DNA of 64,000 nucleotides from JAZDFC01 sp043808235 (lineage in GTDB: Bacteria; Bacteroidota; Ignavibacteria; Ignavibacteriales; Melioribacteraceae): assembly GCA_043808235.1 (NCBI GenBank), contig JAZDFC010000037.1, forward strand, positions 13,734 to 77,733. The letters are read 5' to 3'. Below, one piece after another: positions 41,773 through 50,860 of this stretch. Each line of letters opens with the position of its first letter. Position 1 is the first letter of the stretch. A program made the position numbers and the translations under genes. The notes below the pieces were generated by a model. The model saw nothing but the letters and a program-made list of their open reading frames with translations. It was not told the DNA's origin and searched no databases.

Positions 41773-42231
41773 ATGAGTGAAATGTTAGGCAATCAATATT
41801 TTATGGCTAGAAATTACTCTGCTGCGGCAGTTGAGCTCGAAGAATGTCTTAAATTGCACCCGGCGAATAAGTCAATTCGAAAAAAACTTATTGTATGTTA
41901 CACCCAAATTGGAAAAGTCCAGCATGCACTAAATGAGTTCTATTCGCTTGTGCAAGAGGATATTAAATTCATTGCGGAAACCGATCCAATTAGAGATGAC
42001 TGCCCATGCCCGGAATTGGTTGCAAAGATTGAAAAATTAAATCCGGCAAATTCAGGATCGATGGAATACAACATTATGACGGGAATAATGTGGCTCTATT
42101 GCGATGCTTCCAAATCTTTACCTTACTTTGAAAATGCTGCTAAAATGGAACCGGGTAATCCGATCTTTTCGAATATTGCATCTCTCATTAAATACTATAT
42201 TCAAAGTGAAACCAAGATTGTGACTTCATAA
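41773..42231 (+). CDS. Small TPR-like protein
   Basis: A 152-residue soluble protein made of helix pairs with tetratricopeptide character: FMARNYSAAAVELEECLKLHP near the N-terminus and SLPYFENAAKMEPGNP near the C-terminus both fit the TPR consensus. It has a CPCP motif in the middle. No catalytic signature; probably a protein-protein adaptor. It sits alone between the cytochrome-rhodanese terminator and the heme genes. Possible partner unknown. Confidence 0.65.
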   Translation: MSEMLGNQYFMARNYSAAAVELEECLKLHPANKSIRKKLIVCYTQIGKVQHALNEFYSLVQEDIKFIAETDPIRDDCPCPELVAKIEKLNPANSGSMEYNIMTGIMWLYCDASKSLPYFENAAKMEPGNPIFSNIASLIKYYIQSETKIVTS

Positions 42232-42299
42232 TTTTTAGTCGCTTCGTTTTTTCACATCCCGTCCATATCTTATACTTTTTATTTCACCACGCATTTAGA

Positions 42300-42307
42300 T
42301 AACTTTG
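42300..42307 (+). promoter_or_regulatory. -7 box of the heme biosynthesis operon
   Basis: TAACTTTG, a perfect TAnnTTTG box, with a T-rich stretch about 20 nt upstream as a possible -33 region. It would start RNA near 42314, about 45 nt before the first gene of the hem cluster. Confidence 0.55.
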
Positions 42308-42359
42308 CGAAACTATTTTTGCCGTAAAGGAGTTATTTAATTACAATTTACAGGGTCAA

Positions 42360-43184
42360 ATGCACGAACTTATTTATGCACTCAACATAATATTGCCGCT
42401 GCTATATACCGGCGCGTTTGTATTGTATTATTTTGATTTCACGACTGAAAAAAAAATTTTTTACAACTCGAAGAGGATTGTTCTATTCGTAACGCTCACT
42501 TTGCATGCAATTTATCTCTTTGCCCGTACAATTGAATTCAACCATACGCCGATAACAAACAAGTTTGAAATTTTTACTGTGCTCGCATTCGCAATCGGAT
42601 TCTCTTATTTTCTACTTGAGTTGATCAGCGAAGTAAGGGGTACCGGATTATTCATTATTGCATTCTCGCTTCTGTTCCAGATAATCTCATCGTTATTTAT
42701 TGAAGACCTTATCGAAGTAAAAGAAGTTTTAAGAAACAGAATGCTTGGGTTGCATGTAATCTCCGCGTTGTTGGGTTATGCAGGAATTACAATTTCGGCT
42801 GTGCATGGTTTATTGTTTCTTCTTTTATACAAATCCATCAAACTTGATAAGTTCGGACTATTCTTCAAACGACTCCCGAGTTTGGAATCACTGGAAGCAC
42901 TTAGTTTCAACTCCGTATTAATTGGTTTTGTATTATTGACGTTTGCAATTGCAATCGGCATGTTCTGGCTACCGTCCGCTTTTCCAAATTTCAGTTATAC
43001 CGACCCCAAATTGGTAGGAACATTTTTAGTGTGGATTATATATGGTGCGGGAATATTAACAAAATTAATTGTCGGATGGTACGGCAAGAAAGTAGTCATT
43101 TTTTCTATTGCCGGATTTACTGTTGCAATGCTCTCGCTGGTACTTTCGAATATTATCGCTTCAAGTTTTCACACATTTTATTGA
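42360..43184 (+). CDS. HemX/CcsA-family membrane protein
   Basis: A 274-residue protein with about eight transmembrane helices, resembling the cytochrome c assembly (CcsA/HemX) family. The Trp-rich WWD heme-handling motif of true CcsA proteins is not visible, and its place directly before hemA matches HemX, which in Bacillus lowers the glutamyl-tRNA reductase level. So it is more likely a HemX-type partner or heme-handling protein than the cytochrome c synthetase itself. AGGG precedes ATG 42360. hemA starts 18 nt later. Confidence 0.8.
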   Translation: MHELIYALNIILPLLYTGAFVLYYFDFTTEKKIFYNSKRIVLFVTLTLHAIYLFARTIEFNHTPITNKFEIFTVLAFAIGFSYFLLELISEVRGTGLFIIAFSLLFQIISSLFIEDLIEVKEVLRNRMLGLHVISALLGYAGITISAVHGLLFLLLYKSIKLDKFGLFFKRLPSLESLEALSFNSVLIGFVLLTFAIAIGMFWLPSAFPNFSYTDPKLVGTFLVWIIYGAGILTKLIVGWYGKKVVIFSIAGFTVAMLSLVLSNIIASSFHTFY

Positions 43185-43201
43185 GATTTTAGAAGCGCAC
43201 T

Positions 43202-44497
43202 ATGAATATAGTTGGAATAAGTATAAATCATAATACCGCCGCCATTGAGTTGAGAGAAATGGTTCACCTTAACAAGGATGAAATCGTTGGGCTTATACAA
43301 CAATTGAAAAAGGATTTTTTTACCGAGGGATTCGTACTATCAACTTGCAATAGAACTGAAATATTTGGCCTGCCAAAGTCGAATATCAGCTATCAGGATA
43401 TTGAGAACAAACTTTTAAATTTCAAACCAGTAACAGGAATTGAAACCCATAATTTTAATAAATTTTTTTCGTGCGGAGCTGTAAAACATATTTTTTCAGT
43501 CACAACCGGAATTGATTCTCTCGTTATCGGCGACAGTCAAATTTTGGGACAAGTTAAAGAAGCTTTCCAACTTGCAGAGGATGTTCATTTTGTAGGTCCC
43601 ATTCTTCGTAGACTTTTTGATACCGCAGTAAAAGTCGGCAAGCGCGCCGTAAGGGAAACAAGAATCGGCGAAGGTGCAGTAACAATAAGTTTTGCGGCTG
43701 TGCAGGTAATCGAAAAAATATTTGCAAACCTTTTCAAGAAATCCGCCCTTGTTATCGGCGCCGGAGATACCGGTCAACTTGCCGCAATTCATTTGAAAAA
43801 TAAAGGCGTCGGGAAAATTACAATCACCAACCGCACATACTCCCGTGCTGAAATACTTGCTGAAAAAGTTAGCGGTTCTGTTCTTCCTTTCAACAAAATA
43901 GAAGAACACCTACATGAATTTGACATTATCGTCAGCGCAACCAGTTCCGAAAATTTAATAGTCACGAAAGAAGAAGTAAAGAAGATGATGAAGCGTAGAA
44001 AAGGAGCGCCGGTTATTTTAATGGATATTGCCCTGCCTCGAGACATCGACCCGGCGGTGAAAGAATTGGACAACGTATTTTACCACGACATCGATTCGTT
44101 GCAGATTATTGTTAAAGAAAATCTCGACCACAGAAAGAGCGAGATACCCGCCGTTACTAAAATAATTATGGATGAGATGGTTGCGTTTTTCGCTTGGTAT
44201 AATACACTCGAAGTAGTGCCAACGATAATTTCACTGCGCGAATTCTTCGAAGAAATTAAGAACGATGAACTCAATAAAATAAAGCACAAGGTTTCGAAAG
44301 AGGATTTCGAAAAACTCGAAGATATGTCGCGCAGACTAATCGGAAGGCTGCTTCATAATCCGACTATAAAATTAAAAAGAATTGCCGAGGGCGGAATCAA
44401 TTCGCAGGAATCCATAACCAATGCGCTATTAATAAAAGAACTTTTCGGACTCGATGAATCCCGTGATGATGGGTCCGATAATCCGGGGACAAATTAA
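43202..44497 (+). CDS. hemA: Glutamyl-tRNA reductase
   Basis: First committed enzyme of C5-pathway tetrapyrrole synthesis; reduces Glu-tRNA to glutamate semialdehyde. The protein is 431 residues. It begins MNIVGISINHNTAAIELRE; the catalytic-Cys segment is VLSTCNRTEIFG (Cys near 50); the catalytic-domain segment is GDSQILGQVKEAF; the NADPH domain has VIGAGDTGQLAAIHL; a C-terminal dimerisation helix domain follows. The aminomutase HemL needed for the next step is not in this window. hemC follows after one base. Confidence 0.96.
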   Translation: MNIVGISINHNTAAIELREMVHLNKDEIVGLIQQLKKDFFTEGFVLSTCNRTEIFGLPKSNISYQDIENKLLNFKPVTGIETHNFNKFFSCGAVKHIFSVTTGIDSLVIGDSQILGQVKEAFQLAEDVHFVGPILRRLFDTAVKVGKRAVRETRIGEGAVTISFAAVQVIEKIFANLFKKSALVIGAGDTGQLAAIHLKNKGVGKITITNRTYSRAEILAEKVSGSVLPFNKIEEHLHEFDIIVSATSSENLIVTKEEVKKMMKRRKGAPVILMDIALPRDIDPAVKELDNVFYHDIDSLQIIVKENLDHRKSEIPAVTKIIMDEMVAFFAWYNTLEVVPTIISLREFFEEIKNDELNKIKHKVSKEDFEKLEDMSRRLIGRLLHNPTIKLKRIAEGGINSQESITNALLIKELFGLDESRDDGSDNPGTN

Positions 44498-44498
44498 A

Positions 44499-45443
44499 TT
44501 GAAAAAACAAAAAATTATCATCGGCTCACGTTCAAGCGAACTTGCTTTGTGGCAGGCTAATTTTGTTAAAAACGAAATCGAGAAAAAGAACAAAAGCGTT
44601 TCAGTTGAAATAATATTAATCAAAACAAAGGGCGATAAAATTCTCGATGTGGCTTTGTCAAAAATCGGCGACAAAGGTTTATTCACAAAGGAATTGGAAT
44701 TGCTGCTGCTTGAAAATAAAATTGATATCGCTGTTCACAGTTTAAAAGATTTGCAAACAGATATTCCCGATGGATTAATTGTCTCTGCCGTTACCAAACG
44801 GCATGCTGTTGAAGATGCTTTGATTGCGCGTAAAAAAGGTATGACAATATTCAATCTGTGTGAAGGCGCAGTGATCGCAACCGGTTCACTTAGGCGGACT
44901 TCCCAGTTGAAACATTTGCGTCCCGATATAAAAATTGTGGACTTGCGAGGAAATGTGCCGACAAGAGTTCAGAAATTTCTTGATTCGGATTGGGATGGAA
45001 TTATTCTTGCGCGCGCTGGCATTGAGAGATTGAAACTGCAAAAATATATTTCATCGATAATCAGTACGAAATATATTCTTCCCGCTGTTGGGCAGGGCGC
45101 TCTCGGAATCGAAACGCGAGCAGATAATTACGCGGTGAACGAATATGTTCAATCAATTAACGACGATGATACATTCAAAGCGATTACGGCAGAGCGTACA
45201 TTTTTGAAAGTTCTTAAAGGCGGATGCCAGGTGCCAATCGGTGCATACGGAATTGTAAATTCAAACGGGTTGTATCTTGACGGAATTGTTGGCTCGGTTG
45301 ACGGAACGATTACTTTCCGTAAAAAAATCCGGGGAAGTTCAAAAACGCCTGCAAAAGTTGGTGCATCGCTCGCCAAGGACTTATTGAATGCTGGAGCTAA
45401 GCAAGTGCTCGATGAAATTTATTCAGCTTCGCGAAAAAAGTAA
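44499..45443 (+). CDS. hemC: Porphobilinogen deaminase (hydroxymethylbilane synthase)
   Basis: Polymerises four porphobilinogens using a dipyrromethane cofactor. The frame extends into hemA, but the family N-terminus (KIIIGSRSSELALWQANFV) starts right after TTG 44499, one base behind the hemA stop and downstream of a GGGGA element, so I chose it (314 residues). Family motifs: IGDKGLFTKELE, AVHSLKDLQT, DLRGNVPTRVQK, and the cofactor-cysteine loop LKGGCQVPIGAYG. The start codon is inferred. Confidence 0.94.
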   Translation: MKKQKIIIGSRSSELALWQANFVKNEIEKKNKSVSVEIILIKTKGDKILDVALSKIGDKGLFTKELELLLLENKIDIAVHSLKDLQTDIPDGLIVSAVTKRHAVEDALIARKKGMTIFNLCEGAVIATGSLRRTSQLKHLRPDIKIVDLRGNVPTRVQKFLDSDWDGIILARAGIERLKLQKYISSIISTKYILPAVGQGALGIETRADNYAVNEYVQSINDDDTFKAITAERTFLKVLKGGCQVPIGAYGIVNSNGLYLDGIVGSVDGTITFRKKIRGSSKTPAKVGASLAKDLLNAGAKQVLDEIYSASRKK

Positions 45444-45467
45444 ATTTGATTTTATGAGAAATATATT

Positions 45468-46253
45468 TTGAAACCGATTTTAGCAAATAAGAACATTGTT
45501 GTAACCCGAAGCGAAGAGCAGTCATCGGGATTAATTGAGATGCTTTCTTCCGCCGGGGCGAATGTTATCTCGATACCAACTATTAAAATTGTACCCGTAA
45601 ATGATCACAGTGAGTTCGACAGATTGATTTCGGATTTGTTGGAAATTGATTTTATCATTTTCACTTCGGCAAATACCGTTAAATATTTTTTTCAAAGAAT
45701 TGAGAAGTTGAACATTTTATTGAATCTCACCGGCAAACAAATTGCCGTAGTTGGTGAATCAACCTTGAAATCTTGTGGCGAAAAAAAAATTTGTGTAAAT
45801 ATTACCCCGGATCATTTTAGTGCAAAAGGATTGCTCGCGAAATTCGAATCGATGAATATCAAAAACAAAAACGTGCTAATCCCCTGTTCAACGATAGCGC
45901 GAACCGAATTGAAAGATGGATTGACTAAACTCAGTGCGAATGTTTTCTCGGTTCCAGTTTACGATGTTGTGTTACCGGACGAAACTGAAGTAATTGCTTA
46001 TCAGAGAAAATTAAAAAATTTCTTTCCGGATGTGTTTGTTTTTACGAGTCCTTCTACGTTTAATAATTTCTTGAAGATGTTTAAGGTTAATAATCCCGTG
46101 GAGTATTTCTCACATTCGGAGATTGCTGCTATCGGTCCAACAACCGCTGATGCAATAGAATCAACAGGCGCTGTGGTAACGATTAAACCAGAGAAGTACA
46201 CAGTCGAGAATTTATTTAAAAAAATAATTGAGCGATTTTCAATAAAAGTCTAG
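45468..46253 (+). CDS. hemD: Uroporphyrinogen-III synthase
   Basis: Cyclises hydroxymethylbilane to uroporphyrinogen III. The protein is 261 residues, with the low-conservation two-domain fold: KNIVVTRSEEQSSGLIEML at the start, DFIIFTSANTVKYF in the middle and EIAAIGPTTADAI near the end are recognisable. TTG start at 45468, since no in-frame ATG fits. It lies between hemC and hemE with gaps of 24 and 9 nt, which supports the assignment for an otherwise divergent family. Confidence 0.9.
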   Translation: MKPILANKNIVVTRSEEQSSGLIEMLSSAGANVISIPTIKIVPVNDHSEFDRLISDLLEIDFIIFTSANTVKYFFQRIEKLNILLNLTGKQIAVVGESTLKSCGEKKICVNITPDHFSAKGLLAKFESMNIKNKNVLIPCSTIARTELKDGLTKLSANVFSVPVYDVVLPDETEVIAYQRKLKNFFPDVFVFTSPSTFNNFLKMFKVNNPVEYFSHSEIAAIGPTTADAIESTGAVVTIKPEKYTVENLFKKIIERFSIKV

Positions 46254-46262
46254 GATAAAGAT

Positions 46263-47315
46263 TTGCCGAAATTTGAGAACGACCTTTTTTTAAGAGCATG
46301 CAAAAAACTTCCAGTTGAACGAACTCCGGTTTGGATGATGCGACAGGCAGGCAGATATCTGCCGGAGTATCGCGCAGTTAGAGAGAAATATGATTTTTTA
46401 ACAATGTGTAAAACACCGGAACTTGCCGCGGAAGTTACAATTCAACCAATTGATTTGATTGGCGTTGATGCTGCAATTATTTTTTCGGATATTCTCGTGA
46501 TTCCCGAAACAATGGGGATGACACTCGAAATGGTTGAGAGCAAAGGTCCAAAACTATTTGAACCAATCCGGAATGAAAATGATGTTCGCAAATTAAAGGA
46601 TGTTGACCCGGCAATTGAATTGAAATATGTCCTTGATGCGGTATCACTGACAAAGAAAGAATTAAAAGGACGCGTTCCGTTAATTGGCTTTTCAGGTTCA
46701 CCGTGGACATTGATGACATATATGGTTGAAGGCGGTGGATCAAAGAATTTCTCCGAAGTTAAAAAATTTATATACAACCAACCGAAAGCTGCTCATTTGC
46801 TACTGGATAAAATTTCGAATATTACTGCGGATTATTTGTCTGCAAAAATTGAAGCAGGTGCCGATGCAGTGCAGATATTCGATACATGGGGAGGGATTTT
46901 ATCTCCCGATGATTTCAATGAATTTTCTCTGCTTTATATTGAAAAAGTTATTTCTCAAATTAAACGGAAAGATGAACCAGTAATTGTTTTTGCCAAAGGT
47001 GTTCATCATAATTTGGAAAGACTTGCATCAATTGGTGCAACAGTTATCGGGCTTGACTGGACAATGAATCTTGGCGAGGTAAGAAATAGAATTGGTGATA
47101 AAGTTGCATTGCAAGGAAATCTTGACCCGACTGTTCTTTATGGAAGCAAAGAAAAAATAAGAACTGAAGTCGTAAAGATTTTGGAATCGTTCGGCGAAGG
47201 AAACGGACACATATTTAATCTCGGTCACGGTATTCTGCCCGATGTTCCTCCGGAGAATGCGAAGTATTTGGTTGAAGTGGTGAGAGAAGAAAGTAAAAGA
47301 TTTCACAAAGAATAG
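46263..47315 (+). CDS. hemE: Uroporphyrinogen decarboxylase
   Basis: Removes four carboxylates from uroporphyrinogen III. The protein is 350 residues. Signature TPVWMMRQAGRYLPEYR near residue 20, SDILVIPETMGM, GFSGSPWTLMTYMVEGGGS and the C-terminal FNLGHGILPDVPPEN are all typical. TTG start at 46263 with AGGATAAAG upstream. Completes the common trunk of heme synthesis in this operon, followed by hemN 10 nt on. Confidence 0.96.
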   Translation: MPKFENDLFLRACKKLPVERTPVWMMRQAGRYLPEYRAVREKYDFLTMCKTPELAAEVTIQPIDLIGVDAAIIFSDILVIPETMGMTLEMVESKGPKLFEPIRNENDVRKLKDVDPAIELKYVLDAVSLTKKELKGRVPLIGFSGSPWTLMTYMVEGGGSKNFSEVKKFIYNQPKAAHLLLDKISNITADYLSAKIEAGADAVQIFDTWGGILSPDDFNEFSLLYIEKVISQIKRKDEPVIVFAKGVHHNLERLASIGATVIGLDWTMNLGEVRNRIGDKVALQGNLDPTVLYGSKEKIRTEVVKILESFGEGNGHIFNLGHGILPDVPPENAKYLVEVVREESKRFHKE

Positions 47316-47325
47316 TTGAGAAAAT

Positions 47326-48702
47326 ATGTTTGAAATAAATTTAGAGCTAATAAAAAAATACGACAGACCCGGACCGCGATACACAAGTTACCCAACGGCT
47401 CCGCAGTTTAATGAATCCTTTACACCGGATGATTATCGAAAGGAAATTGTCCGCACGAACAGTGGAGATAATCCACCCGATTTATCACTTTACTTTCACA
47501 TCCCGTTTTGCGATACGCTCTGTTATTTTTGCGGCTGTAACATGATTGTAACGCGAAACAGAAATCGTATTGCTGAATATGTCAGCTACTTGAAAAAAGA
47601 AATTGAGCTATTCCATCCACTAATAAAAAGTGACAGGAAAGTCGTTCAGCTACACTGGGGCGGCGGTACGCCTACGCACTTAAATCCAAATGAAATTACC
47701 GATTTGATTTCTTTTATCAACAAAAATTTTCAATTCCATCCCGGAGCAGAAGAAGGATGCGAAATTGACCCGCGCGGATTGACCAAAGAACATTTGGAAG
47801 CTTTACGATCTTGTGGTTTCAACCGCATCAGTATGGGTGTGCAGGACTTCAACGAGAAAGTGCAGGCAGCAGTAAACAGAATTCAACCGGAAGAAATGAC
47901 AATTCAAGTTGTCGATTGGATCCGCGAACTCGGATTTCAAAGTATCAATCTTGATTTGATTTACGGACTGCCATTCCAATCAGCCAAAAGTTTTGAAAAG
48001 ACAGTTGATAAAATTATTGATATCTCTCCCAATAGAATTGCTGTCTTTAATTATGCTTATGTGCCGTGGATGAAAAAACATATGGAATTAATCAAGCCGG
48101 AAGATTTGCCAACACCCGAAGAAAAGCTTGAGATATTAAAAATGACAACTCAAAAACTTACTGATGCCGGTTATGTTTTTATCGGGATGGACCATTTCGC
48201 AAAACCGGACGACGAGTTAGCTATCGCGTTGCGTGAGAAAAAATTGTATCGTAATTTCCAGGGTTACAGCACGCATGCCGGCGCTGACTTGTACGGATTC
48301 GGAATAACAAGCATCAGTCAAATCGGTCGTATATATTCGCAGAATCACAAAAAGGAACAACAATATTTCGATTCGCTTAACAAAGGAATTATACCGATTG
48401 AACGCGGATATTACCTCAGTGACAACGATTTACTCCGACGGTTTGTAATTACAAAAATCATGTGTGACTTTGAACTTGATTTCGCGATAGTTGAGAATAA
48501 ATACGGAATTGAATTCGAAAAATATTTCGCCCAATCGCTTGAAGGTTTAAAAGAATTTATCGATGACGGATTATTAGAAATTCGGAACAGAAAAATCGCA
48601 GTAACATCGATGGGTAGATTTTTAATTCGAAACATCGCAATGAATTTTGATTGGTATATTCAAGAGAAAGCTGATAAAGCTAAGTATTCGAGAACAGTGT
48701 AA
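47326..48702 (+). CDS. hemN: Oxygen-independent coproporphyrinogen-III oxidase
   Basis: Radical-SAM enzyme converting coproporphyrinogen III to protoporphyrinogen IX without oxygen. The protein is 458 residues. It has the N-terminal KYDRPGPRYTSYPTAPQF of true HemN, the cluster motif HIPFCDTLCYFCGCN (CX3CX2C plus the HemN-specific fourth Cys), HWGGGTPTHL and the C-terminal HemN domain. This indicates anaerobic heme synthesis. Its last 23 bases overlap, on the opposite strand, a truncated HEPN frame. Confidence 0.96.
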   Translation: MFEINLELIKKYDRPGPRYTSYPTAPQFNESFTPDDYRKEIVRTNSGDNPPDLSLYFHIPFCDTLCYFCGCNMIVTRNRNRIAEYVSYLKKEIELFHPLIKSDRKVVQLHWGGGTPTHLNPNEITDLISFINKNFQFHPGAEEGCEIDPRGLTKEHLEALRSCGFNRISMGVQDFNEKVQAAVNRIQPEEMTIQVVDWIRELGFQSINLDLIYGLPFQSAKSFEKTVDKIIDISPNRIAVFNYAYVPWMKKHMELIKPEDLPTPEEKLEILKMTTQKLTDAGYVFIGMDHFAKPDDELAIALREKKLYRNFQGYSTHAGADLYGFGITSISQIGRIYSQNHKKEQQYFDSLNKGIIPIERGYYLSDNDLLRRFVITKIMCDFELDFAIVENKYGIEFEKYFAQSLEGLKEFIDDGLLEIRNRKIAVTSMGRFLIRNIAMNFDWYIQEKADKAKYSRTV

Positions 48703-48862
48703 GAAGGAGAGCGCTGACAGCATAAAATGCAGAATAATAAATTCTGTTGGCGGCAAAAGATAATGAACCGGCGCTATATTCACGTCTTGCCGATTCGAGA
48801 CTTTCGTTGGACTTTTCCAACCAATATTTCATCACTTCAATTTTGTTTTCAGCTTCGGTCAA
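48680..48862 (-). pseudogene. Truncated HEPN-domain gene
   Basis: A 60-residue frame with the N-terminal half of a HEPN nuclease: LEKSNESLESARREYSAG and FAANRIYYSAFYAVSALLL. Normal family members have about 110-140 residues and carry the RX4-6H catalytic motif in a later helix, which is absent here; the frame runs into the antisense of the hemN 3' end and stops. Its ATG overlaps the upstream nucleotidyltransferase stop, as in intact MNT-HEPN modules. Probably a decayed toxin. Confidence 0.8.
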
Positions 48863-49203
48863 ATTAATACAACTTCTTTTAGAATTTCATTTTTTATTGG
48901 TAGAACAGAGTACGGACCTTCTTCCCATGATTTTTCATAAACAACAATGGCACTGAAATTAGTGCCATACTTAAGATTTATTTCAAATATTTCATCGGTG
49001 ATATGATGCCGTTCATTGCGCGTTAATTGTATGGAAGTAATTACTAATAAATCTATATCCGATTCCGAATCATTGGTACCCCGAGAGTAGGAGCCGAAGA
49101 GAATTATCTTTGAGATTTTGTTTTCTGAGAGCAAGCTATTACTCAAAATTTTCAAGGCTTCTTTTTCTTTGATTGACAAATTTATTTCATCCAGATTTTT
49201 CAT
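48859..49203 (-). CDS. MNT-type nucleotidyltransferase (antitoxin of an MNT-HEPN module)
   Basis: A 114-residue minimal nucleotidyltransferase with the active-site motif ILFGSYSRGTNDSESDIDLLV (GS...DID with both Asp). In MNT-HEPN modules this antitoxin modifies (AMPylates) the HEPN RNase to silence it. Here the partner gene directly downstream is truncated, so the antitoxin may be a leftover or act on another target. The C-terminal half is typical of the MNT family. It is intact by length and motifs. Confidence 0.85.
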   Translation of the reverse strand: MKNLDEINLSIKEKEALKILSNSLLSENKISKIILFGSYSRGTNDSESDIDLLVITSIQLTRNERHHITDEIFEINLKYGTNFSAIVVYEKSWEEGPYSVLPIKNEILKEVVLI

Positions 49204-49320
49204 AAAATAATCATCATTTTTGTTTCTAATGATAAATTAAACTCTTCAACTATCTTTGTCAATAGATTCGCATATATTGAAGCACTGCAATGAACAAATT
49301 AACTTGCTTATGGATTTTGA

Positions 49321-49677
49321 TTATTTACTTTCCGTATCAATCCGCAATGTTGGTGGCGTAGCGTTTACTACAACTACTGTGTAGTTATTATCATTCGCTG
49401 CTCTGAATGTTATCGAAGGCGATTCCGTTTCATTCTGAATTACAGCATTGGCTGTAAATGTACCTTCGGCTATATCTTGATAACCGGAAACAGTGCCGCC
49501 TTCAACATTATTTATATTGATTGTATTGTCGTTGTATTGTTTTACCTGCACATTTACTTTTGTAGTCCGCTCATTTTTTACGCGAACACTCGGCGGTTCT
49601 TCCGAACATGCAATATTCAAAAAAATTATTGCTGATAAAGCCAAAATTGATAATATCCTTTTCGTATGAACTCCCAA
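49321..49677 (-). CDS. Small lipoprotein of unknown function
   Basis: A 118-residue predicted lipoprotein: hydrophobic segment ILSILALSAIIFLNIAC, with the lipobox Cys near residue 24, then a beta-rich, Asn/Thr/Val-rich domain (VNVQVKQYNDNTININNVEGG, NNYTVVVVNATPP) about 90 residues long that looks like a small beta-sandwich. I do not recognise it. The start is uncertain: the frame begins with TTG 49677. Faces hemH divergently. Confidence 0.5.
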   Translation of the reverse strand: MGVHTKRILSILALSAIIFLNIACSEEPPSVRVKNERTTKVNVQVKQYNDNTININNVEGGTVSGYQDIAEGTFTANAVIQNETESPSITFRAANDNNYTVVVVNATPPTLRIDTESK

Positions 49678-49876
49678 ATTTTACAAATAGAATATACTAA
49701 TTAAGGACTTAAGCTGATTGATCCTAAATATGGCATTCCTCTGCTATCTATCCATTCTTTTTCAGCACAAAACCATGAATTTTGTATCGGGAAGAGACAC
49801 TTTAATCCCCTCAAAACTGGCGCTAAATTTAGTAAATTTACGCTTCAAGATAGCCCATTTTTGAAAGGATTGTTAG

Positions 49877-50860
49877 TTGCCCAAAATTGCTGTAGTACTT
49901 TTTAATCTTGGCGGACCCGATAGTCTTTCTGCCATTGAGCCGTTTTTATTTAATTTGTTTTGCGATCCCGACATATTTAAAATACCCGTCGGACAAAAAT
50001 TATTTGCCGGTTACATTTCCAGAAAACGAGCGCCCAAAGTTGCCGGAGAATACAAACTCATTGGTGGCAAATCCCCGATAAGTGAATGGACGGAAAAGCA
50101 ACGCTTAATGCTCGAAGCGGAATTGAGAGACGAATTTGAGAATATTTCTGTCTTTACTGCGATGAGATACTGGCATCCGCTGACTGCCGAAACTGTTCAT
50201 AAAGTCGAAGAACTGAATTTCGATAAAATAATTTTGCTTCCGCTTTATCCTCACTATTCGATTACAACCACCGGTTCATCATACAATGAATGGAACCGGC
50301 ATTACAAAGGCGACGTGACAAAAATATCTTTAGTTGAGAGTTATCAAACGAACGACAAATATGTTGCTGCACTCAACCAAAGAATTGATGAAACCATTCT
50401 CCGATTCCCCGAAGAAGTACGAAATGAAATTCAATTGGTCTTCAGCGCACACGGAACTCCTGTGAGTCTTGTAAAAAGAGGCGACCCTTACAGCGGGCAT
50501 ATCAAACAGACTGTTGAAGAAGTGATGAAGGCAAGGAACTTCAGCCATGACCATCACATGTGTTATCAAAGTAAAGTCGGACCAATGAAATGGCTTGAGC
50601 CGGCAACCGATTCTATGATTGAGGAACTTGTCGCTAAAGATAAAAAACATCTTTTGATTATCCCCATCAGCTTTGTCTCGGACCATGTTGAAACACTGTA
50701 TGAACTTGACATTGAATACCGGCATGTCGCCGACAAATTTGGAATTAAAAATTACATCGTGATGAAAGGATTGAACGATTCGCAATTGTTCATCGACGCG
50801 TTGAAAGAAATTGTTTTAAAGAAAATAAGCATTACACAACAAAGCAATTTTGACACTTAA
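49877..50860 (+). CDS. hemH: Ferrochelatase
   Basis: Inserts iron into protoporphyrin IX (or coproporphyrin III). The protein is 327 residues. The N-terminal LFNLGGPDSLSAIEPFLFN, LPLYPHYSITTTGSSYNE and the catalytic-His segment VFSAHGTPVSLVKRGDPY are present, with SFVSDHVETLYELDIEY at the C-terminal metal site. TTG start at 49877 after AAAGGA. With HemN and a HemY-type oxidase also present, the protoporphyrin route is likely. No cysteines for a C-terminal 2Fe-2S cluster are seen. Confidence 0.95.
   Translation: MPKIAVVLFNLGGPDSLSAIEPFLFNLFCDPDIFKIPVGQKLFAGYISRKRAPKVAGEYKLIGGKSPISEWTEKQRLMLEAELRDEFENISVFTAMRYWHPLTAETVHKVEELNFDKIILLPLYPHYSITTTGSSYNEWNRHYKGDVTKISLVESYQTNDKYVAALNQRIDETILRFPEEVRNEIQLVFSAHGTPVSLVKRGDPYSGHIKQTVEEVMKARNFSHDHHMCYQSKVGPMKWLEPATDSMIEELVAKDKKHLLIIPISFVSDHVETLYELDIEYRHVADKFGIKNYIVMKGLNDSQLFIDALKEIVLKKISITQQSNFDT

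Noticed and set aside
42360..43184. CcsA cytochrome c synthetase
   Set aside because: The Trp-rich WWD motif is not visible, and the position before hemA fits HemX better.
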